Shown in pieces: positions 10,441 through 19,860 of a stretch of 64,000 bases of DNA. The position numbers were made by a program, and so were the translations under genes. Position 1 is the stretch's first letter. Each line of letters opens with the position of its first letter. The stretch comes from Isoetes taiwanensis (Eukaryota; Streptophyta; Lycopodiopsida; Isoetales; Isoetaceae). The stretch covers positions 9,249,141 through 9,313,140 of the forward strand of contig JAJEKV010000023.1 in NCBI GenBank assembly GCA_021234155.1. The letters run 5' to 3'. A model generated the notes under the pieces. It was given only the letters and a program-made list of their open reading frames with translations. It made no database searches and was not told the origin of the DNA.

Positions 10441-10727
10441 TGGTCGTGAAGAAGAAGCATCGTCCAATTCCTTCCAACGAGAATGTCGAGCGCGCCGCTC
10501 TCCCTCTCTGCCTCTCCCTCTCGCTCGCCTCCCCCGGCCCTCATAAGCCGAAAGCGCTATCAATCCCTTTGGGCGAGGTCCTTGCCGGTCATGGCATAGG
10601 ATCTTGGCCAATTTTTCATTTGCAGTGAGGCAGATCACGTGACCCTACTACTGCGAGAACCCCAGGCACGAGAGCTCGATTAGAGTATTCCACCTCTTCA
10701 AAGCTCACTCAAGATCTTTCTGACTTT

Positions 10728-10989
10728 TAAGAGGTGGAATCCTCCTCTAATTTCGATTCCTCTGATGAAGCTTCTTCTGATGATCCCCAAGATTCCCAAG
10801 ATTCTGATAACGAATGGAGCGAAGACCAGACCGAAGAAGAAGAAGAGGTAGAAGACGAAGAACATGAATTTTTTTTAGAACTCCAAAATTTTCTACAGAG
10901 TAAGTAGCATGCATGCATTAAATTTTTGCTTTCTTTTATGTATTCTAAACTAATTTTCTTCACTTTTTCTTACAGATGAAGCTTGAAGT
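10728..10989 (+). CDS. Acidic C-terminal exons of an unidentified gene
   Basis: A pyrimidine-rich acceptor (TCTTTCTGACTTTTAAG) at about 10729 opens a frame rich in Ser, Asp and Glu, including NEWSEDQTEEEEEVEDEE and FFLELQNFLQ. A GTAAGT donor at about 10901 and a TTCTTACAG acceptor at about 10977 define a 76-bp intron, after which the frame ends within four codons. The 5' exons are not identified. The small ORF at 10440-10628 could be upstream but cannot be joined with confidence. A 3' UTR-like repeat region follows. Confidence 0.4.
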
Positions 10990-11039
10990 CCCGGCTGTGC
11001 CACCTTTTTTTTTTCTTTTTTTTTTCTTTGAACAAGTTT

Positions 11040-11180
11040 AGTGAAACAGGCCTTAGTGCCTCTTTGAATGTAATGGTCTTGTGCCTCTGATTGTAATGGC
11101 CTTAGTGCCTTTTTTTATTGTAATGGCCTTAGTGCCTCTGATTGTACTATATGATGGCCTTAGTGCCTTTTTGATCTATT
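11040..11180. repeat. Tandem TAATGGCCTTAGTGCCT repeat
   Basis: Four to five imperfect units of about 30 bp sharing GGCCTTAGTGCCT separated by TTTGA/TTGTAATG. They sit just after the acidic exons, in what would be their 3' UTR. Confidence 0.8.
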
Positions 11181-11761
11181 AATGTGAATCATCTTTTTCT
11201 GCAAGTCCTACTTAATACTGTCAAAGGAAATACAAAAACCAAACTAGTTACAACTGATGCACTTCCAAACCAGAGCATTAATGACAGAACTTGTTTTGCA
11301 ATAGTCCTTGTTTTGCAATAGAACTTGTTTTGCTTTAACTGTTCTCTGAGTTTCCACTGTTCTTTCAGTTAATTTGAACGCCGCGGTTAAATTTGAACTT
11401 TTTGTCATTAATTATAAAATGCAAACAAGGAATTTGAAGGTGCGAGAATCTATGATCGCACACTAACAAAATATGGTAACCATTTCGGCAAATAGGAAAA
11501 TATGAGATGGGTGGCTCGGGTTCAAAAGAAATAGAGTTCAAAAAAAGCGAAAAGAAAAACACGAGAATTCCACGAAGCAAAAGTTAGTGGCCTTGCAAGA
11601 ATCTTTGCACAAAGCGAGAGCTTAATGAATTTTGGCCTCATATCAATTCGGGGACCTAATTTGGGATCCATATATTCTTGTCACCAAAATCGGTCAAGAT
11701 ACCATCAGAATCGAGAGCCATTCCATTTTTCGACGTAGGGTCAAAAATGGTCAATGCCCCG

Positions 11762-11830
11762 GGTGATTATGGTGAAATCTGTGGTGAAAGCCGTGGTGAA
11801 AAATGTGGTGAAAACTGTGGTGATACAAAC
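11762..11830. repeat. 12-bp GTGGTGAA repeat, copy 2
   Basis: Five to six units with a 12-bp period, GTGGTGAAANNT. In the plus frame they encode a CGE-containing tetrapeptide repeat. The same word and period recur at 9330-9420 and 14153-14212. Confidence 0.75.
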
Positions 11831-12032
11831 GTTGTTTTTATATTTCAAAGAGAGAAAAATACATATGGAAATCTACCATACCCGGTAGAATAGTTCATAC
11901 TTCTTATGCAATGCAGAAAAATCAGGGAAAACTATAACCCTGAGCTGTTTTGAAGAGGTTAATGATGACATACAGTTACTGGGCCTCAATCAGATCCTGC
12001 ATTGTGAGATCTGTAACTCTTCTTCTGGGTAA

Positions 12033-12337
12033 AAGCATGTTAGGGTGTACCACTTTTGGAACCTGCAAAAGTACATACACTAGGTACTTCAGAACTGGGT
12101 ACTTTCTCATTTTTCTTTTCATTAAAACTAGTACAAAAGTCCAAAATAAAAGTCAAGGACGTGTTAATATTTAAAGGTAAGATAAATATAATGCTATCTA
12201 AGCCCAAAATTTATATAAAAGTTCTAAAATGTACCTTTTATTGACATAACATAGTGCCAGACCACTAAAACGGGTACCTTTTAGGTACTTTTTTAGTCAC
12301 TAAATAATACTTTTTAAGGGACACCCTAACATGCTTT
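12033..12337. mobile_element. MITE-like element with terminal inverted repeats
   Basis: The left end AAAGCATGTTAGGGTGT (about 12032-12048) is the reverse complement of the right end ACACCCTAACATGCTTT (about 12321-12337). The interior of about 270 bp is AT-rich and non-coding. Length, inverted ends and lack of coding capacity fit a miniature DNA transposon. The superfamily is unassigned because target duplications cannot be fixed by eye. Confidence 0.7.
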
Positions 12338-12463
12338 CACCCTTCTTCCAAGTATGTTCAAGATTTCATCAAGTGTTTCTGCTGAATAGTTGGTGTAATC
12401 CAGCAACACTAAAACATGAGCTTCTCGTTTCTGCTCCCACTTATGATACAGATTCATAAAGTA

Positions 12464-12700
12464 TTATCTCAGGTTGTTGTGTCTCCATGCATCTGGCCTG
12501 TTGAGCACTTTTTTAATGGCTGAAGCATGGATCATTTCCTGCTTTAGTTGGATGAACATATCCTCTTCCTGAAGCATGGAGAGAGCTGAGAACTCATCCT
12601 CAGAATCATGCGCCACCCCCAGAACCCTGTCGGCTGCACCAGCTCTGTTAAGTCTCCTGACTGCATCTGTGTAAACAACATCATCTGTGTAAAACAACAT
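12464..12700 (-). pseudogene. Fragment of unidentified gene
   Basis: A short open frame reading RRLNRAGAADRVLGVAHDSE and EEDMFIQLKQEMIHASAIKK. The content looks coding (mixed, helix-forming, low repeat). It is on the same strand as the larger ORF at 13263 and the transposase-like gene at 14406, and could be a 3' exon of that cluster. Confidence 0.25.
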
Positions 12701-13262
12701 CTACTACAAAGAAAGGCAACCGCCTATCACTGCCTTGACTTCTAATTCTTTAAGCCCATCAGGAATTAACCTATGTTTTAAGCCTAGAATACCTCGGAAT
12801 TCATGGGTCCTCCGCTCCTCTAATATCCGCCTCTGTTCCTGGTTTATTTGCTCCAGTATAGGCTAGATGCGACTGCATTTGAACTGGCGAAATTGTTTGT
12901 GCTTGTGTTCTCCTTCTGTTTTCTTCCGCCATAGTTGGATTGGGATAAGCCAATGTCTGCATGCAAAACTAGATTTAGGATTTCCCCCCAATGCTTCCTG
13001 CACAGCCAGCTTTTGAATGATTGACCTTGCATTTGATGTGACAGATTTCCAATGGTTCTCTGTCCCATTCTGTTTATCCTTAATGTAATTTTTCTGTGTG
13101 TCACTTTCACCCTGTCAATTAAACAGTGAGAGATTGAAGAGTGAAGATTTATATTAAACATATAAAATGATTACATAAGGTTACATTTCAGATTACAAGC
13201 CAGGATTTCTATTAAACATTTCAGATTACATGAGCAACAAAATTTTTTATATACACTTGCTT

Positions 13263-14093
13263 TCATTCCTGTGCGTCTATCAAAAAGAGATCTGGGTCCA
13301 GCTCCTCCTCGTCATCTTCTATGACCACCAGATCAGTGGCCACCGGGTCAGCTTGCCAGCCTATTTCATCCCATTCTAGAGGGAAAGCAAAAAACCATAA
13401 TGGTGAAGTGTTACCAAATAGAATAGCAGCTTCTCCATGTGCATCCTGCAAGCCCTTGTGATGATAGAACATATCCCTGAAGTGAAGGAATTGTTCCTCT
13501 ATAAACAGCCTATCATAACAAAAGCAGAACCTGTCTAGCGTAAAGGCTTGGTAGCCATTAAGCAGAAAAGGTTTCAACCTTTGCAGATCCTGGTCAATAG
13601 TAGGAGGAATAGGCCAAACATGCTGGTGTGTAAAAATTTTAGTGGAAGCAGAGAAAGTTGAGAGATCTGGGAGGTTTGGTGTACAATTCATCCTCCTGGT
13701 GAGAGCTTTCAACATTTCTGTAGTCATATTCTCATCCGATGAATAGAGAAATTTCTGTTGCCTGAGAATGTCCATCCATTCTGCATGGGTGAAAATCGGG
13801 ACAGCACGCCTAGGTATAATGGGCTCTTCTTCTCTGGTGACATTGTCCCATTCCGGCACTCCATCGTTTTGCAGGATCCAAAAGGTGAAGTTGGCCATGT
13901 CTGCTGAAGTAGCTGCTGTAAGCTGTAAACTGTAAACTATAAACTCGGTCGGGAGCAAGAAGAATGGCACCTCGGGCCTTTTGAGTTGTCCGAGGTCATT
14001 AATTTTGGCCATCCCATTTTGGGTACGGCTGTCAGCCAAAGGATGATGAGAGGAATTGGTGGGATCGAGAGAATTTAAGGAAAAGGAAAGCAT
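13263..14093 (-). CDS. Hypothetical protein, 276 codons
   Basis: The longest uninterrupted frame in the left third. The true start may be the internal ATG before AKINDLGQ. The protein is rich in aromatic residues, with FTFWILQNDGVPEW, a THAEWMDILRQQKF segment and FCFCYDRLFIEEQFLHF, and ends in a strongly acidic tail (EDDEEELDPDLF). It has no signal peptide, membrane span or zinc motif. It lies downstream of and parallel to the transposase-like gene, so it may be an accessory ORF of the same element. I do not recognise the family. Confidence 0.45.
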   Translation of the reverse strand: MLSFSLNSLDPTNSSHHPLADSRTQNGMAKINDLGQLKRPEVPFFLLPTEFIVYSLQLTAATSADMANFTFWILQNDGVPEWDNVTREEEPIIPRRAVPIFTHAEWMDILRQQKFLYSSDENMTTEMLKALTRRMNCTPNLPDLSTFSASTKIFTHQHVWPIPPTIDQDLQRLKPFLLNGYQAFTLDRFCFCYDRLFIEEQFLHFRDMFYHHKGLQDAHGEAAILFGNTSPLWFFAFPLEWDEIGWQADPVATDLVVIEDDEEELDPDLFLIDAQE

Positions 14094-14152
14094 TTCAGTG
14101 GAAAAGCTGTTCAGAAGGATCTCTGTCTCGGGGGAAGAGACGGAAAGTGAAA

Positions 14153-14212
14153 CAGGTGGTGAAACATGTGGTGAAACACATGTGGTGACAAGTGAAACAT
14201 GTGGTGAACCTG
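14153..14212. repeat. 12-bp GTGGTGAA repeat, copy 3
   Basis: Four to five copies of (A)CATGTGGTGAAA with mixed 12- and 14-bp spacing, between two minus-strand ORFs. In the plus frame they encode GGETCGETHVV. Confidence 0.7.
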
Positions 14213-14405
14213 GCGCATGTTACATCAGGGACATCAAAATACAATTACATATTACATCAAAAGCAAAATTACATTGAAACAAGGGACATCAAAATACAAT
14301 TGAGCGTGGAATTGAGTTTCTTATATTATTCCCAAACAAGGCAAGACACAACAACATATATTGAAAATTTCTGAATCATTTCCTAACCTGTAAGAATGTG
14401 TTCAA

Positions 14406-15514
14406 CTATTCTTCATCAGACATATCAGACATGCTATCTTCATCAGATAAAACCTCGGGCACGTTTTCTAGAATCTTTTCCTCATCTGCCTGGTCTAGCC
14501 TGTAAACAGTTCGAGCACCTTTCTTGATCTGTTGCATGGGAACTCGAATAGCACAAATTTGAGTAGAGAATACAAGTGACTTTGGCTCGTTTGTCAACAA
14601 CTCATACATCACCTTTGACCGAGGCTTCTTTCTATAGTAAATGCCCTCCACAACGGTTTCACCTCTCATAAACAAGTTTCCGTTCTGCTTGAAGTCATTT
14701 TCAACTTCAAATTTTGGCTTGGTGCATAGCAACATCCAAAATACAGAATCCTCCTCATTCCCTTTAGGTGCAGCAACTGCAAAGCTGTCTCCTTCTCTAA
14801 GTGCTTCTGCAAGTACATTTGCCAAGGTTGAGTATAGTGGCCTGGTAGACTTGCGGGTCTCTTCCACATCCGCATGAACATTGGAGGATGGTTCAACGAC
14901 TACAAGGTTCCATTCATCTACATACAATTATGTCCCATTTTCCATCCAAACAATTGCTGCAAAAACATGATAGCTTTCTGGTATGTAGCTGTGTTGGATT
15001 TCCTGTGCTGAATCCATGGACTGAATGAATTTGCCTGGTTTCTGGAATTGTCTCTGCACCCCAAGCCTTTTTCCTGTTGATATCCTCAGGTTTTATTTCC
15101 CAGAAGTATCTCCGAACTTTTCTTCCATTTTCAGTCCACCCACATCATGTTGACCTCTATATCACAACTGTACCTTCCAACAAAATAAAATGATCTGGCT
15201 GCTTTGAATTGTGATGCAGCACCATCTGAAAATACATAGTGTTGTTTGGGGACATTGCCTTTCTGCTTTAAGTACTCAAAATGTTTCATAAAACAATGTT
15301 GAACAAAAAGTGTGTCATGTTCCCTATCATCCGACACATAGTATTGTGTTTCCTTCTCAATGGTGTTTGTCTGTGGATCAACCTGATAGGTTATTTGAAC
15401 AAATATAGTTATCTGGTTGTTGACCCAGCGCATGGACTGAACTTCATTCTGCTCCTTAAAAGTATAATTCTCTGCGAAGTCAACCACGGATAGGTAAGCA
15501 TCTCGCAAACACAA
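14406..15514 (-). pseudogene. Transposase-like protein (SDGAASQFK family), internal deletion
   Basis: Read from 15514 down, the frame gives VVDFAENYTFKEQNEVQ, a YYVSDDREHDTLFVQHC segment, then YVFSDGAASQFKAARSF and MMWVD before a stop at 15131. In a new frame it resumes with WTENGRKVRRYFWEIKPED and LHTRKLSCFCSNC, then continues as 14927-14406 (YVDEWNLVVVEP to an acidic C-terminus). This order matches a widespread uncharacterised transposase-like family in which an aromatic/GHGKG segment normally follows the SDG motif. That segment is missing here, so about 50-150 bp of core sequence has been deleted. Confidence 0.6.
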
Positions 15515-15828
15515 TTTAAACCCAACTTTGGTTCATGCCCACCCTAGCAAAATCAACCAGCATTGATCCTCATGGCATTGTTAGTCTACAATCTTGGACA
15601 ATGTGATGTGTCAGCAAGTTAACCAGGAGTGTTTTCATTGTTGATGGAAGGTTAACCAATCTCAGTTATTGGAATGTTATTACAGCCTGTTACTGCTACT
15701 ATTAGATAGTTAGACTATTAGGTTATTACTGCTTTTAAAGCTTGTTAAAATGATACAATTTTTGCTGTAAATTTCCAAGTTTTAACACCATGTTTTACAT
15801 TTTGTTTGCTTTTTATGGGTAGGTTTAT
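15515..15828. other. AT-rich spacer, no gene seen
   Basis: Non-coding AT-rich DNA between two divergently oriented TE genes (minus at 15514, plus at 15829). It may hold promoters for one or both. Confidence 0.3.
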
Positions 15829-16303
15829 ATGGCAGACCCAGGAACATTCTTCCTCCTCCTTGACGAAGGCAATGGCAAGTCAAAGGAGATTGGTTATGTG
15901 AATGGAAGAGCTTCTTGCACATATGCTGAATTGCGCAAGGAGATCGATTGTGATGGGTTGGAGGCTTTAGTTGATCATGCATATGTGTTTTTAGGAGAAC
16001 GTGCTCTATCATTGTCACAGCGGCAAGAGCAGTGCCATAGACCAAAGGATAACGATGTCTTAGTAAGAATTATTGAAGGCCATGCAGCAAAGAGGCCAAG
16101 GATTAGTGCAGATGAGGACGACATGTTAAGCATTGATATGACAACCCTATGTGGGAAGGATGCAGAAGTGGGACCTGTGGAAGATGAGCTGACTTGCATT
16201 TCCAGCTCTGAAAATCGCTTAAGGTCAAAATTGGCAACCAAAGGGGAAGTTCGCAAATGGACCAAGGATGTTATGAATACTAAGGCAAAGCTGGAAAATA
16301 TGG
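15829..16303 (+). pseudogene. 5' part of a DNA-transposon gene, cut at an inversion breakpoint
   Basis: Starts with ATG (MADPGTFFLLLDEGN) and reads through VLVRIIEGHAAKRPRISADED and VRKWTKDVMNTKAKLENM, then runs into gypsy pol at about 16304. Charge pattern, a basic KRPR patch and position suit the N-terminus of a transposase. The missing remainder appears to lie at 24470 on the opposite strand (FELMSCDENGKAIFY onward). Inverting 16304-24470 would rejoin both in one direction. Family not identified. Confidence 0.5.
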
Positions 16304-17459
16304 GTATGCCGATAAACACAATGTTGTTGCAGATGCCTTGTCTCGGCATCCTTTGACCACATGTACCCATTGCAACGCTATTTCCACTCTTGTAAGTGAA
16401 TTTGGGAAGGCTATTGAGCAATCTCTTCCAACGGATCCCGAGTTCAGCAAAGTGTAGGGCAGCCTTTCTAAAGAGGTCAGAACAGATAAAGAGAGGGACA
16501 CATTTAAACATTATAAGAAGGACAGTAATCTTTTATATTACCGCGATAAATTGTGTGTACCCGAGTCATCAAGAGTTAGGAGGGTTATTCTCCATGACAC
16601 ACATAACAGCCCTATTACTGGTCACGTTGGATTTATGAAAACATATTTCAAGATAAGATCCAGTTACTTTTGGCCTGATATGAAGAAGCATATTGCCCAC
16701 TACATTAAACTTTGCCAGCAGACAAAGGCAGAGCAGCTAAGAAGGCCAGGCACACTGGAACCTCTTGATGTCCCCAATGCAAAATGGGAAGTCATTACCA
16801 TGGACTTCATTGTAGGCCTCCCACGCACACTTCGTGGATTTGACGCCTTGATGGTAGTAGTTGACAAGCTTTCCAAGTTGGCGCATTTCTTGCCATATCG
16901 CACCACCGACACTGCCTTGGATACGGCACTTTTATTCTCCAAAGAGATTTTTCGACTCCATGGGATGCCACGTACCATTATTTTGGATCGTGATCCTAAA
17001 TTTGTTAGTGCTTTCTGGAAGGACTTTTTCAATACTATAAAAACCAAGCTTGCCATGAGTACGGCCTATCACCCTCAGACAGATGGGCAGTCAGAACGTA
17101 CTAATCGAATTATTGAGGATATGCTACGAAATTATGTCTGGAATAAGCAATCTCAATGGGCAGATTACATTCACTTGGTAGAATTTGCCTATAATAGTAC
17201 TAAATAGGAGTCCTCAAGGATGTCTCCCTTTATGATCACCTATGGTTATCAATGTCTTACTCCAGATACATGGCATAACCCGGTTTCCAAGGTGGCAGTT
17301 TCACAACAGTTGCTTACAGATATGCAAGTTTTGGTTGAGGAAGTATGCGGGTATCTATTGGCAGCACGAAGTTGCCAAAAGAGTTTAGCAGATAGACATC
17401 GTACTCCGCGTGAGTTCCAGGTTGGTGAATCCGTATGGTTGAAAATCAAAGTGAAGCAG

Positions 17460-17860
17460 GTGGTGTGAAATGAGCATGTTAGAGTCATCTGCAATGCTGC
17501 TCTATAGAGACTCTTCTTTGCAAAATGAAATAGAGGATAAAGCATTTTTTGAAAGCTATCCATAGATATTTTAAACAATCCCATGCATCCAAATTAAGCA
17601 TACAGTATCTCCATAACAGAAAAATGCTTCCATAGAAGGACTATTTGACAAACACTCACTTCTGCAAGATGATTGATGCTCCAAGGCCAGAGGATGCTTT
17701 CTGAAACAGAGGCTAAATGTAGCCGGATTTGCCAAAGCGGTGCCCACTGTCACAAAAAAACTTACATGTGCTATGTAAATAGAATGATTAGATGAACTGC
17801 TTTACAGTGACCTTGTCGGATATGCAAAAGGGGAGCCCTTGCTATAACCCAAGCTCAAAA
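17460..17860. mobile_element. Probable insertion interrupting integrase
   Basis: Integrase reads VWLKIKVKQ at about 17456 and resumes with KLAP-like and IIE..IDPQAYR sequence at about 17876. About 400 bp of unrelated AT-rich sequence lie where related elements have about ten codons. No clear terminal repeats could be placed by eye, so the type is unassigned. Confidence 0.5.
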
Positions 17861-18595
17861 TTGGAAATTGCAAGAAGTTGGCACCACGATTGGCGGGACT
17901 CGTTCAGATTATCGAATGAATAGATCCTCAAGCCTATCGGTTGAATTTGCCCGCTCATCTCAAGGTCCACAAAGTTTTCCACGTGAGCCTTCTGACGAAA
18001 CATAACCCGGATCCTCATGAGATTCTGGATACATCAATGCTTCTGGAAATGACAGGCGAGCAATTAGAAATTGTTCCAGAGGCTCTTCTCGACAGAGCAT
18101 ATAAGCAAACTAGAAGAACCCAGATATTGCATATTTGGTTAAGTGGAAACACTTACCTATTGAGGATGCCACCTGGGTGCTTAAGCAAGACCTTGACAAG
18201 GCTTACCCTGACTTTATGCGACAATGACAGGGGCAGACCATCAACGATGCTATGTGGTCCCTTCAACCACAACTTTATATAATTATCTTGAGTACTGATG
18301 TACTGTAATCCTGCAGGTGTGTAGTGCATACAGCGGCATCTACAGTTTTTCTCCCGGCTCACTTTAGAAGTCATGATGTGTTTTTTTTATCTTTGTTCCT
18401 TACGCTCCACTGAAGACCTTGTTGTTATGCATAATAAGTAATTCTATATTATGGCATGAAAGGACTCCGGTCCAGAACTTCTGATTATTGATGATCTTGT
18501 TGTAATATCCTATGTTTTGTAATAAAGTAACTACTCTCCTTTTCCTTTATTAATTATTTTCTCTATGATCCTTAATGCTGAGGATAGCATTATTA

Positions 18596-18609
18596 TAAGG
18601 GGGGTAGAA
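18596..18609 (+). promoter_or_regulatory. Polypurine tract of the gypsy element
   Basis: AAGGGGGGTAGAA directly precedes the TGTG start of the LTR at 18610. This is the usual place and composition of the plus-strand priming site. Confidence 0.75.
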
Positions 18610-19635
18610 TGTGCCGTCCCATGTAAGTATACGGTATACGTATACCTAACCTGACACGTCACCAAGGTATTGGGACCATTGGGGACTAACCTAAAAGGGA
18701 TTATTGGGATTAAACTAACCTAAGTAGACCAACCAATAGTATTAATTAGACAAATGGGCTAATTAGAGTGTGCCACTTGGCCGAACTCGATTGGCCAAGG
18801 GCAGGTTGCCATTTTTGGATGGCAAATTGAGCTCCTAGCCCAATTCTGCCCCAAATTCGAGTTTGGGAAGGGCAGAGGGAGGAAGAAGCTGTTGCAACCT
18901 AACATATGACCAGTTCTATGGATGTTCTTCGAGACCATGGGTCTAGCCAGGACACAGGTCAGTCTTTAGGTAGTTGTGTGCTATTCTAACCCTTGTTTGA
19001 TTAGGTGAATGATCAGATTCTATTCTATGATCTACTTATGATGATGATGGATGTTTGTATCTGATTCTGTCTTCTCTTTATGTTCCTCCTGTGTTGTATG
19101 GGTTTAAGGGGGTAGAGACCTGAAAGCCATCTAGATTTAGTGATGTTCCTAGCTAGAACCTCTTAAATCCCAGTTAATGCGGCCCGTGCACAAGAGCCCA
19201 CCTGGCTGTGGATGCTATTATGTGATTCAGCACCAAATAACGAGTATGATGGTGAATTGGGGGTGGGGTCTTGCCTAGCGCAGCTATAGGACTCCTATAG
19301 TGTGCTAGGCTTATAGTCGGTCACTGAGAGGGCCGGGTGTATGTCTGACACTCCCTGTGTCGCAGGTGATGTGCCAAATGTATGTGGGTGCCCTGGACTC
19401 GAACGAGCACGTGAGCCGGCCTTTAGATTTAGGGAAGTAAGTCGGGCACGAACACGGGGGTCCGTGAGGTGGCACGTGTTCTCTAGCACATCCAAGGATC
19501 CATCATGCTCGGGGAGGGGACGCCTCTCTGATCTGCCTCATCGGACCAGGGAGATGTAACCCGGAGTAGTTCCATAGGGTGATTCCATGGGATTGCGTCT
19601 CCGGATGGCTACAATCACACCATAGCATATTCGAG
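18610..19635 (+). repeat. Gypsy 3' LTR, truncated
   Basis: Begins TGTGCCGTCCCATG and aligns through TATACGTATACCTAACCTGA, TAACCCGGAGTAGTTCCATA and GGCTACAATCAC with the reverse complement of the full LTR at 33588-35072. The match stops at about 19635. There the sequence changes to GGGGGTGCAC, the edge of a DNA transposon, so the last 450 bp or so of the LTR are missing. The two LTRs differ by several percent by eye, so the insertion is not very recent. Confidence 0.85.
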
Positions 19636-19640
19636 CCCCG

Positions 19641-19860
19641 GGGGGTGCACCTATCCTATAGGGGATATGCCATCTGCATACATAGGATTGTAAAAAAACC
19701 CCTATATATGACACTTTTTTAATCAAAAACCCCTACCATATGATTTTCAAATTTTGCATGCATATACCCCCTCCCAATTTTATACGTCATTTATCAATTA
19801 AAAAACCCCTCGTATACGTCCTTCTGTGAACATTACATATACCCCCAATATGTATAGTTA
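19641..19860. repeat. Transposon edge repeat, copy 1
   Basis: GGGGGTGCACCTAT, then GGCATATC/ATGCCATCTGC, then runs of AAAAACCCC. The same order recurs at 23772-23940. Copy 1 abuts the truncated LTR. Confidence 0.6.

Larger units (their letters stand above)
16304..18610 (+). pseudogene. Ty3/gypsy chromovirus pol 3' half (RNase H end, integrase, chromodomain)
   Basis: Starts abruptly with YADKHNVVADALSRHP, the end of RNase H. The connection is followed by the integrase H2C2 region (HNSPITGHVG, LCQQTKAE, with the first Cys replaced by Ile), and the core with Asp in MDFIVG, Asp in LDRDPKF and Glu in DGQSERTNRIIED. A TAG at about 17205 and an insertion near 17460-17860 interrupt it. The C-terminal part then gives LPAHLKVHKVFHVSLL, and, after a frameshift, a chromodomain (VKWKHLPIEDATWV) ending at DFMRQ and a stop near 18236. 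It is non-functional as it stands. The matching 5' half lies at 24471-27620 on the minus strand. Confidence 0.85.
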
